From assembly GCA_026983955.1 (NCBI GenBank), contig JALSTB010000120.1, forward strand, positions 1 to 43,900: 43,900 nt of DNA, in the 5' to 3' direction. The translations under genes and the position numbers were made by a program. The notes beneath the pieces are model-generated. The model was not told the DNA's origin, did not search any database, and saw nothing but the letters and a program-made list of their open reading frames with translations. Numbering within the stretch: the first letter of the stretch is position 1; each line of letters opens with the position of its first letter. This DNA comes from Melioribacteraceae bacterium (GTDB taxonomy: Bacteria > Bacteroidota > Ignavibacteria > Ignavibacteriales > Melioribacteraceae). Of this stretch, positions 8,828 to 15,707 are shown one piece after another.

Positions 8828-9024
8828 GTTCGAAAAAATTCGAACCGATTTCGCCCAAAACCGACCCGCCTGCGGAACGGGCAGGTAAAACTCGCGGGGC
8901 GGGCGGCATTCCCCCCAGACCCCCCTTCCGCCCGCCCCGCGGAAGGCGACCTTTTCGGATTGGACGATTTCAAGTTTTTCTAATCCGCCAAGGGCGGATT
9001 GCTCGGCTTCGCCGAGCTTGGCGG
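8828..9024. repeat. Cluster of GC-rich hairpins
   Basis: Stems read directly: 8828-8834 with 8839-8845 (7 bp, loop AAAA); 8869-8873 with 8881-8885; 8893-8906 with 8928-8941 (14 bp, all G/C, loop of 21 bases rich in C); 8982-8989 with 8993-9000 (8 bp, 3-base loop); 9001-9007 with 9011-9017 (7 bp, loop TTC). An alternative stem pairs CCGCCAAG at 8985-8992 with CTTGGCGG at 9017-9024 and excludes the last two hairpins. The cluster lies downstream of the TrlF-like gene and could end its transcript, although no clear T-run follows. It could also be an interspersed repeat or an island boundary. Confidence 0.65.
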
Positions 9025-9066
9025 CAAATTCTTTTTATATTCTAATTGTAATAAACATTTACCAAA

Positions 9067-11910
9067 TTATGAGTTAAAACTATATTTCCGTTCACGCTTC
9101 TGAAAGGCTTCTTTTCCGCCCTCCAATATTTCACAAACATGCTGACGTATACCTTTTCTGAATAATATAGCTTCTTCTTTGACTTCTGATAATTCGAAAG
9201 TATTTTCTAAAGCACCAGAAACATATTCAAATTTAAATTTTTTATTATCTCTTCCTTTTTCTTGCCCTTCTTGATTCGCAACAATAACTTGCTCAGCATC
9301 TGCACCAACAACCAAATTAGGATTGTGTGTCACTATGATTATTTGTCGTTTCTTTTTCTTGTTTTTCACAAACGAAACAAGATCATCATAAACAGATCTG
9401 TTGTCTAAGTCATCTTCCGGTTGATCCAAGAGTATAGGCCATTCTTCATTACTCAAATCAATTAGAAGACGCAGAAGCACAAGTCCTTTCTTGCCGGGTG
9501 ACATCTTGTCCAAAGGATCGTTCTTGTAGGCAATTTTAAAATCTAAATCAAAATAATTCTCTAAAATTTTTACGATAGCATCTTTCGCTGCTCTTCCTTT
9601 AATTGTTCTTATTTTACCATCAAAAACGCCATTAAGAAGGTTATTAATAAAATTTAAGTGACGGCTTGGATCAAATTGATATTCGTATTCATCTTTCCAA
9701 GCTACATCAGTATTGCGTTTTATATCCGGCTTATTTAGAAAATTATTTATGACTTCTTCATTAAATTGTTGTTCATTAAACCCGACTGAGACATTCAAAG
9801 ATATGTCTTCAAATTTATTTTCATATTTCTTGAATTCATTTCCTAGCATATCGTAGGTACTAAAAATTTCCTTGTATGTATTAATAAGATTTTTCTTTTC
9901 TTTATCATAAAGGTTCTTTTTTGATTCAAGACTTTTCTTTTCAAGGGTAATTTTATCAAGTTTCTTTTGTTCGTTTCGTATTGCATCGTTCTTTTTTCTC
10001 AACTCGTCTTGCAACTTAATTTTTGCCATAAACGGTACAAGATCCTTCTTAATTTTTTCTAGCTCTTTTTTGTTAACTTTAATTTTTTCATCGACCGAAG
10101 CAATTATTTTGTCAACAGATATCAGTAGATTTTTCTTTATTTGATCAATCCCAGCAAACTCTTTTATAAAATCTATCTTGATCTCTTCATTGCCAAGATA
10201 AGAAGATTGCTCATCGCGCAATCTTTCCAAATCTTCCAATTGTTTGACCAAATTTTGCCTAAAAGCAATGAGGGTCTTTTTATCCTCAAATAAAATAGCA
10301 ATGTTTGTTGTAGTATTTTTTTCTTTTTCTATTAGCGTCTCGTAGTCTTTAATTTCTTGGGCAGAAAGTCCAGATTTATTTTTTATATGGTCAGCTTCCT
10401 TTTGTAACTGAGCAATGTATTTTTTAATCCCGCTTTCCTTGCCGAGTTGTTTTATATTTTCTTCTAATTCCTCAATTTCTTGTTTAATTTGAAAAATGTT
10501 AGCAACAATTGCCGGAATTGATTTTGACAATCTTTTAATTTTTTCTAGATTGTTTTCATAATTTTCTCGTATTACATCGTCTTGTAATAAGACATCTTTA
10601 ACAAATTTATTTAGTGTCTCACGGCTTTTAACATTTTTCTCGGAAAGCTTATTGAGATAATTTTGTGGTATATATAATATCTTCCTTTCCTCAGAATTAT
10701 TATTACCCTCAACATTTTTAAGATAAGTGCTTTCACCATCCGCCCATACTACTTCAAAATTAAAATTTGGAGAATCATCAAAGTTGTATTGAGTAGAAAC
10801 GGGATAATCAGCAAATCTAGTTTCTACTTCTTTTCTGTCAATAGTTTTGGCTATGTAATACAATAGTAATGATTTCCCAGTTGACTTTCCGCCGATTATA
10901 GTAGTTAGATTTTTATTGATTTCAATAGAATCCGAGAGGAAGTTGTCTTGCCCAGTATTATCAATAAATCGTACTTTATCAATGATGTAATAAGATTTTT
11001 TCGGTTCTGGCTCCTCATAACCAAAAGCAACTCTATCAATCGGTTCGAAAATAATTTGCCTTAATCCTTCAAAAGTCGTATCTGCTTTTATCCAACTAAA
11101 ACCATATCTTTCAAGATCATTGCCTTTTTGGTCTCTAACTACAAATTTTTTGCCTAATTTTCTTTCGCAATCATCAAAAGTATGACAGTCAGAAGTAGAG
11201 ATTACAGGTTTTGCTTTGGCTATTTTCTCTTTGTTTTCATATCTATCCTTTTTCAAGAAATATTTTCTATTTCCTTCGTGTCCAAAGAATAAATCACAGA
11301 AATCATCAAAAATATCCGATAATTCTTTTTTGATATTACTGTTAGCATCGGCTCTATTACTTCCCATACCACTAGCAACACCAGCTATTAAAAATGGGCG
11401 CTCATTGCCAAATGAATCTTTAAGAGATTTTTCTAATTTCTCTTTGGTTATGCTCACCCTATCATAGCCGCCACAAGCCATAATATCGTCATGTGTACAA
11501 TAAGCTACTGCACCATTAGATTTTTTATTTTTTAACGGAAGATGAATAAGGAAATTTTTTATTTTATTTATGTCGTATTCACTATCAAAAATAAGATGAC
11601 ATTGTAGCTGTTCTGAATCTTGATTAACACTTACATCTAACCTAAACTCAACACAAGGGAAAAAAGTTTTATTCTTTAACTCTGGGATATCTTTTATTTT
11701 TCTCTGAAATATTTCATAACTTTCAATAGAAAAGTAATCAGTTATACCAAAAACAGCGACATCTGAATTTTTGATATAATCAATAAATTTTTCCCATACA
11801 TCAACTCCGTCTTCTGTCTGGTATTGATCAGCGTGTTTTGCTCCAGGGACATGAATTTGTAAATCCCACTTTCGCCAAATTGATCCTTTAGAAAAACTAT
11901 TGTATTTCAT
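9067..11910 (-). CDS. TrlF-like PHP-domain / SMC-type ATPase
   Basis: The 947-residue protein has an N-terminal PHP (polymerase and histidinol phosphatase) domain. Its recognisable elements are WDLQIHVPGAKHAD (residues 15-28), FGITDYFS (54-61), PCVEFR (85-90) and STSDCH (238-243). The TrlF-family phrase TFEGLRQIIFEP follows at about 279-290. An ABC/SMC-type ATPase comes next: Walker A GGKSTGKS at 340-347, a long coiled coil (~430-690, rich in K, E and L), signature SPGKKG, Walker B ILLDQPEDDLD at 826-836, and H-loop VTHNPN with His at 862. The family is known from defence contexts; PHP plus ATPase proteins such as Ppl have been reported as antiphage. In the PHP site, Gln18 replaces the first metal His and Tyr59 follows Asp58 where His is usual. 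It is last of four genes, 6 bases after the nuclease gene. A nuclease or phosphoesterase effector role is inference. Confidence 0.82.
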   Translation of the reverse strand: MKYNSFSKGSIWRKWDLQIHVPGAKHADQYQTEDGVDVWEKFIDYIKNSDVAVFGITDYFSIESYEIFQRKIKDIPELKNKTFFPCVEFRLDVSVNQDSEQLQCHLIFDSEYDINKIKNFLIHLPLKNKKSNGAVAYCTHDDIMACGGYDRVSITKEKLEKSLKDSFGNERPFLIAGVASGMGSNRADANSNIKKELSDIFDDFCDLFFGHEGNRKYFLKKDRYENKEKIAKAKPVISTSDCHTFDDCERKLGKKFVVRDQKGNDLERYGFSWIKADTTFEGLRQIIFEPIDRVAFGYEEPEPKKSYYIIDKVRFIDNTGQDNFLSDSIEINKNLTTIIGGKSTGKSLLLYYIAKTIDRKEVETRFADYPVSTQYNFDDSPNFNFEVVWADGESTYLKNVEGNNNSEERKILYIPQNYLNKLSEKNVKSRETLNKFVKDVLLQDDVIRENYENNLEKIKRLSKSIPAIVANIFQIKQEIEELEENIKQLGKESGIKKYIAQLQKEADHIKNKSGLSAQEIKDYETLIEKEKNTTTNIAILFEDKKTLIAFRQNLVKQLEDLERLRDEQSSYLGNEEIKIDFIKEFAGIDQIKKNLLISVDKIIASVDEKIKVNKKELEKIKKDLVPFMAKIKLQDELRKKNDAIRNEQKKLDKITLEKKSLESKKNLYDKEKKNLINTYKEIFSTYDMLGNEFKKYENKFEDISLNVSVGFNEQQFNEEVINNFLNKPDIKRNTDVAWKDEYEYQFDPSRHLNFINNLLNGVFDGKIRTIKGRAAKDAIVKILENYFDLDFKIAYKNDPLDKMSPGKKGLVLLRLLIDLSNEEWPILLDQPEDDLDNRSVYDDLVSFVKNKKKKRQIIIVTHNPNLVVGADAEQVIVANQEGQEKGRDNKKFKFEYVSGALENTFELSEVKEEAILFRKGIRQHVCEILEGGKEAFQKRERKYSFNS

Positions 11911-11916
11911 AATTAA

Positions 11917-12831
11917 CTAAAAAATTTGCTTAAATATATTTTCTAATTCTTCCTCGGTAAATCCAGTTATATTTCTGTGTGGTATTTCTAAATTATCTAA
12001 TACCGTTGCAAAGCGTAAATATCCATTTGAAGACCTTAATTCAACCCATTCAACGCCTAAATGATCAAGTTGATTTTTATTAGTTTGCGATAATTTATCC
12101 GCCACAAAAACCTTACTATCTCTAGCTATCACTGCATCCGCACTTTCTGGATTCCCCTTACCCATAAGTTTAACTTCGCATTTATATTCTTCATCTCCTT
12201 TTACCAAATAAAAATCAATTTCTCTTTCAAAGCTTAAATCATTATCAGTATTTTTACTTTTGATTCTGTAATTACTCCTATCTACTCCGAATAGCAAACA
12301 AAGAGTTTCCATTAATGGCTTTTCTACTCTTTTGCCCGCTGTACTCCATAAACCGCCTCTTAAAGCTGCTCTTTTTACCGCAAGTGTGTTAATAACAATA
12401 AGGCTCTCGCTTATATTTAAATCAACACTTACTCCTTTCAACTTTATAGTTAGGGTTATGTTTAAATCACCATCATCCTCAATTAATTTTTGAATTGAAT
12501 TATATAGGGTTTCGTAATGTTCAAAAGCTGCTTCAATGACAATTTCTTTTCTGGCTGAATTGTACATATTAGCAATTGTTTTTTTATTAAGTCCAGAATT
12601 GATAGCTATTTCATCGGATGACAAGTTCTCATTCAAAAATTCTTTCTTATACCAATCTGCTGTGATATTCTCGTTTTTTAATTTTGCGTGAACAATTTTT
12701 TTAAAAAATTCTATTGCGTATTGTAGAAATTCAGCATTAATAAGAGTAACTACTTCAATACGATAGTCTTCACCTCTTAATAATTTTTTAATAATGTTTT
12801 TTGTAACTTCTGATGATAATGTAATGCTCAT
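11917..12831 (-). CDS. Type II restriction endonuclease, PD-(D/E)XK fold (CfrBI-like)
   Basis: This 304-residue protein lies one base beyond the methyltransferase stop, so the pair is a restriction-modification unit. A PD-(D/E)XK core is visible at about residues 202-221: EREID, then an 11-residue strand-turn, then YKCEVK, giving Asp206, Glu219 and Lys221 as likely metal and catalytic residues. Glu170 could complete the site. The N-terminal ~115 residues are helical, with a helix-turn-helix-like stretch (SSDEIAINSGLNKKTIANMY, residues 71-90) that may help DNA recognition. The overall pattern recalls the CfrBI nuclease family, and the beta-type methyltransferase partner agrees, but the CfrBI assignment is from memory and the target site cannot be read from sequence. 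Confidence 0.72.
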   Translation of the reverse strand: MSITLSSEVTKNIIKKLLRGEDYRIEVVTLINAEFLQYAIEFFKKIVHAKLKNENITADWYKKEFLNENLSSDEIAINSGLNKKTIANMYNSARKEIVIEAAFEHYETLYNSIQKLIEDDGDLNITLTIKLKGVSVDLNISESLIVINTLAVKRAALRGGLWSTAGKRVEKPLMETLCLLFGVDRSNYRIKSKNTDNDLSFEREIDFYLVKGDEEYKCEVKLMGKGNPESADAVIARDSKVFVADKLSQTNKNQLDHLGVEWVELRSSNGYLRFATVLDNLEIPHRNITGFTEEELENIFKQIF

Positions 12832-12832
12832 A

Positions 12833-14209
12833 TTATTGTAATTTTTTAGAATTATTAAAAATGCTATAAGTTACGTCTATAAAACCAAGATTTTCTTTAA
12901 TTCTTTCAAAGTACTTTGGATCGATTTCTGTTAAGAAAAAATGTCTACCTAAAATTTGAGCAGCTTTCCCTAAAGTCCCACTTCCAGCAAAAGGATCAAA
13001 AACTAAATCTCCTTTGAAAGAATAAAACCTTATTACTCTTTTACAAAGTTCTAGTGGGAAAACCGCACTATGTGTTTTGTCAAACACAGGATCGATTTCC
13101 CATACATTTGAAGTTTCGTATTCTCCAATTACCTTGCTTTCTTCAACTGTCTTTCGGTCGTATTGTTTTATATTCCAATCTATTAGTTTATCTGTTTTTT
13201 TTCTGTATACCATGACCATCTCTGTTCTTGCATTAGGTTTATAAGCAAGTGGTTTTCGATGTTGTAAAAATCCAGCATTGCGATTTTTTACACTTGCTTC
13301 CGGTTTTACCCAAACAATATCATCTATAAACTCCCACCCCATCTTTACAAGTAATGGATGAATATCATAAGGAATAGGATACCGCCTACTAGCATGTTGT
13401 CTGCTAACGCGAGGTATGATAATAGGCGAAGTATTTAAAATAAAGAAACGACCTTCTTTTGTAATTCTATGAACTTCCTTAAAAACTCTTTCCAAAAATT
13501 TCAAGTATTGTTCATAGCTTTGATAGATTGAATAATCTCTAGCATTATAGTAAGGTGGTGATGTAAAAGTAAGATGAACTGATTCATCCGGTACATATTT
13601 AATTATTTCCTGCACATCGCCAAGAACTACCTTGTTTCTAAGAAAGTCAGGAAATTCTGCATGTTTAAAGGAATTCTTTTTGGGGACTTTCGGAAAAAAT
13701 TCCTTTTTAATAACATCTTGAATTATTTCGTTGGGATGATCTTTTAGTTTCTTTAATTCTTTTGCGACTAACTGGTTGTTCTTAAAAACAAGAAGCCCCC
13801 TAATAGCTTGCATAACTACTTCGGGATCAGGGTCTTTTAATAATTCAGTAAGGAAAGGAATAGCTTTTGAGTTACGTAATCGACCTATAGCAGAAGTCGC
13901 TTCTCTTCTTACATCCGCGCTTGGATCATTAGCAATAACTTTTTTAAATACAGGAAATAACGAAAATTTTCCTAGTTTAGCCAAATTTTTAATAGCTAAA
14001 TATCTAATCTTTGCATCTTTATGATCTATTAAATACAAAAGTGGAGTGTCGTCAAAATCATTTGGTAATTTACCTAATTTATTTAATACAAAAAACAATC
14101 TGCCATTATTTTCTGTCTTCACGAATGAATATAACTTTTTCGTGTCAGATTTTAATTCTTCAATATATTCTTTTTTTAAAGTCGTATTATTCATATTTAC
14201 TAAATTCAT
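12833..14209 (-). CDS. DNA methyltransferase with N-terminal HEAT repeats
   Basis: The protein has 458 residues. Residues ~50-170 are HEAT/PBS-like repeats (AKIRYLAIKNLAKLG, ADVRREATSAIGRL, PEVVMQAIRGLL). The C-terminal ~280 residues are an amino-methyltransferase of the beta class: catalytic motif IV FTSPPYYNARDYS at about 215-227 precedes the S-adenosylmethionine motif I DPFAGSGTLG at 405-414, and LTEIDPKYFERI follows. The SPPY form suggests N4-cytosine methylation, although N6-adenine cannot be excluded. The ATG at 14209 abuts the stop of the regulator gene, and a second ATG 15 bases later is possible. The next gene is the nuclease, one base away. The HEAT fusion is not part of a typical methyltransferase and could serve protein contacts or DNA binding. 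Confidence 0.88.
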   Translation of the reverse strand: MNLVNMNNTTLKKEYIEELKSDTKKLYSFVKTENNGRLFFVLNKLGKLPNDFDDTPLLYLIDHKDAKIRYLAIKNLAKLGKFSLFPVFKKVIANDPSADVRREATSAIGRLRNSKAIPFLTELLKDPDPEVVMQAIRGLLVFKNNQLVAKELKKLKDHPNEIIQDVIKKEFFPKVPKKNSFKHAEFPDFLRNKVVLGDVQEIIKYVPDESVHLTFTSPPYYNARDYSIYQSYEQYLKFLERVFKEVHRITKEGRFFILNTSPIIIPRVSRQHASRRYPIPYDIHPLLVKMGWEFIDDIVWVKPEASVKNRNAGFLQHRKPLAYKPNARTEMVMVYRKKTDKLIDWNIKQYDRKTVEESKVIGEYETSNVWEIDPVFDKTHSAVFPLELCKRVIRFYSFKGDLVFDPFAGSGTLGKAAQILGRHFFLTEIDPKYFERIKENLGFIDVTYSIFNNSKKLQ

Positions 14210-14419
14210 TTATATTAATTCCTCGATTGAAATATTCAACGCCTTCGCAATTTTCGCCACCACATATACCGAAGGCTTTTTAATAACGCCTGTCTCAATC
14301 TTGGTTAAAGTCGTATAAGGCACATCGGCTTTACGGGCAAGCTCGTCTTGAGACAAACCAAGACCAGTTCTTAACTTTTTGATTTTCTTTCCTAATTTAT
14401 TGCCTTGATTATTCTCCAT
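14210..14419 (-). CDS. XRE-family helix-turn-helix regulator (control-protein-like)
   Basis: This 69-residue protein is a single Cro/C1-type helix-turn-helix: GKKIKKLRTGLGLSQDELAR, then VPYTTLTKIETG, then VYVVAKIAKALNISIEELI. It is first in the operon and ends exactly where the methyltransferase begins. In many type II systems a small protein of this size controls the timing of nuclease expression. A matching pair of TTGATAT sites lies just upstream of its own start, so autoregulation is likely. The identity as a helix-turn-helix protein is secure; the control function is inferred from context. Confidence 0.9.
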   Translation of the reverse strand: MENNQGNKLGKKIKKLRTGLGLSQDELARKADVPYTTLTKIETGVIKKPSVYVVAKIAKALNISIEELI

Positions 14420-14422
14420 ATT

Positions 14423-14446
14423 TTGATATCATAAAATTGTTGATAT
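14423..14446. promoter_or_regulatory. Candidate operator of the defence operon
   Basis: TTGATAT occurs at 14423-14429 and again at 14440-14446, 17 bases apart. Within the same span ATATCA (14426-14431) and TGATAT (14441-14446) form an inverted repeat with a 9-base spacer. The site sits 4-27 bases before the regulator start codon, a position where a bound XRE protein would block transcription or translation. Confidence 0.45.
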
Positions 14447-14460
14447 TTTCTTCTTTCATT

Positions 14461-14502
14461 ATTATACTAACAAATATAATGAAAGCAAGCAAATTTTTAC
14501 AA
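14461..14502 (-). promoter_or_regulatory. Candidate promoter of the defence operon
   Basis: On the minus strand TATATTTG (14471-14478) fits the FCB -7 box, with TTG at 14500-14502 21 bases upstream. A sigma-70-type reading is also possible: TTGCTT (14483-14488), 16 bases, TATAAT (14461-14466). Both place the transcript start 30-45 bases before the regulator gene. Which one works cannot be told from sequence. Confidence 0.4.
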
Positions 14503-14533
14503 GTCAAAGATGAGAAAAAGCCCGCTTTTGGCC

Positions 14534-14550
14534 TGCGTGCTTCGCACGCA
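14534..14550. terminator. Hairpin downstream of tRNA-Ser(GGA)
   Basis: TGCGTGC and GCACGCA form a perfect 7 bp stem with a 3-base loop (TTC). On the minus strand it lies about 70 bases beyond the tRNA 3' end and is followed 15 bases later by GGGCTTTTT. It could end the tRNA transcript before the defence operon promoter. Assignment as a terminator is tentative. Confidence 0.4.
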
Positions 14551-14617
14551 AAGGTAAAAAATATTTGAAGGGAAAATCGGCTGGCGTGCCCTTTTAAATT
14601 CCTCCCAGAATACCAAT

Positions 14618-14707
<90 letters not shown>

Positions 14708-14719
14708 AAAATTGAAAAA

Positions 14720-14748
14720 CAAATATACGATATTGTCTAATATTTCAA
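14720..14748 (-). promoter_or_regulatory. FCB-type promoter of tRNA-Ser(GGA)
   Basis: On the minus strand TTG (14746-14748) is followed after 18 bases by TATATTTG (14720-14727), which fits the Bacteroidetes TTG-N(18-20)-TAnnTTTG promoter. The predicted start of transcription is about 6 bases before the tRNA 5' end. Confidence 0.55.
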
Positions 14749-14801
14749 AACAAAATTTCTTGTAGATTGTAATATTTTAGGAAAAGATTCCAGATTTTTT
14801 A

Positions 14802-14809
14802 TAGATTTG
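14802..14809 (+). promoter_or_regulatory. FCB-type -7 box of tRNA-Ser(CGA)
   Basis: TAGATTTG matches TAnnTTTG and lies 13 bases before the tRNA 5' end, nearly the same distance as for the divergent tRNA. No clear TTG -33 element is seen at the expected distance. Confidence 0.4.
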
Positions 14810-14822
14810 CAATTCCAAAACA

Positions 14823-14910
14823 GGAAGGGTGCCGGAGTGGTTGAACGGGGCGGTCTCGAAAACCGTTGAACACATTATGTGTTCCGAGGGTTCGAATCCC
14901 TCCCCTTCCG
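14823..14910 (+). tRNA. tRNA-Ser (anticodon CGA)
   Basis: Acceptor GGAAGGG (14823-14829) pairs with CCCTTCC (14903-14909). The anticodon stem GCGGT/ACCGT holds the loop CTCGAAA, giving CGA. The long variable arm (GAACACA TTA TGTGTTC) and T arm GAGGGTTCGAATCCCTC mark a class II serine tRNA. The discriminator is G; CCA is not encoded, unlike the neighbouring tRNA-Ser. Confidence 0.95.
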
Positions 14911-14948
14911 CATTTAACTTTCCAGCCGAAAGGGATATTAATCTTTAG

Positions 14949-15707
14949 CTATTCCAAAATTTTTTTCACGTAATCCAATCCGCCCAACTTTTGCATTTGC
15001 TTTAGTATCCATTTTTGCCTTTCCCTTAAATACGCAGAAGGTTTATGTACCGAAAATCTAACCGGCGAAGGCAAAACAGCGCTGAGCATTGCCGCTTCAT
15101 ATTTATTTAACCCGTGTGCCGGTTTATGATAAAATTTTTGTGCTGCGTTTTCTATTCCGTAAATTCCCCTGCCGAATTCCGCTATGTTAAGATAAACTTC
15201 GATAATTCTATGCTTACCCCAAATCAACTCGATTGCCAAAGTGTAGTACGACTCAAGAATTTTTCTGATAAAATCCTTACCCGGCCAAAGAAACAAATTT
15301 TTTGCAACTTGTTGCGAAATTGTACTTGCCCCGCGCAGTCTCTTGCCTTTTATTTTTTCTTTAATGGCTTTTTCTATTTCAACAACATCGAAACCGAAAT
15401 GCTCCGGAAATTTCTGATCTTCCGAAGCAATTACGGCCAAAACCATATACTTCGATATATTTTTCAACGGAACCCACCGTATTCTTTTGATTTCTGTTGA
15501 CCATATACTTGAAATTTCCGTGTTGTACGTCCGTTGAATAAAAGCGGTCGTGGGCGGATTTATCCATTTGAATAAAGCCACAATAAAAAACGAATAGAGG
15601 ACAAAAACCGGAATTACGGAAAAAACAAATCCCAGTAGTTTTTTTGTTATTGAATATTCCCTGAGCTTATTTTTACCGGCATTTTTTTGCTTGTTCTTGT
15701 CCTTCAT
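14949..15707 (-). CDS. mtgA: Monofunctional peptidoglycan glycosyltransferase
   Basis: The protein has 252 residues with one membrane segment (about 24-46) followed by a GT51 transglycosylase domain. Motif 1 is ASEDQKFPEHFGFD with the catalytic Glu96. RGASTISQQVAKNLFL, the ELIWGKHRIIEVYLNIAEFG stretch and AAMLSAVLPSPVRFSV follow in the family order. There is no transpeptidase domain, and the length matches MtgA. It polymerises lipid II into glycan strands on the outer face of the inner membrane. The start overlaps the stop of the M14 peptidase gene by ATGA, so the two are coupled. Confidence 0.94.
   Translation of the reverse strand: MKDKNKQKNAGKNKLREYSITKKLLGFVFSVIPVFVLYSFFIVALFKWINPPTTAFIQRTYNTEISSIWSTEIKRIRWVPLKNISKYMVLAVIASEDQKFPEHFGFDVVEIEKAIKEKIKGKRLRGASTISQQVAKNLFLWPGKDFIRKILESYYTLAIELIWGKHRIIEVYLNIAEFGRGIYGIENAAQKFYHKPAHGLNKYEAAMLSAVLPSPVRFSVHKPSAYLRERQKWILKQMQKLGGLDYVKKILE

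Larger units (their letters stand above)
8538..9066. other. Long non-coding stretch between secreted protein and defence operon
   Basis: No credible gene is present. The right half (8820-9030) is a series of short hairpins, several very rich in G and C in an otherwise AT-rich region. The left half holds the upstream region of the FN3 protein with a thrice-repeated TGCCTGAA motif. This appears to be the junction between core sequence and the defence operon. Confidence 0.7.

Noticed and set aside
8800-9066. Attachment-site repeat of the tRNA-Ser 3' end
   Set aside because: The tRNA 3' sequence was looked for by eye at the far side of the defence operon and no matching copy was found.
9067-11910. 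Reading the PHP-ATPase as an SMC or RecN repair protein
   Set aside because: The N-terminal PHP motifs, the TFEGLRQ phrase and the defence operon context fit the TrlF-like family better.
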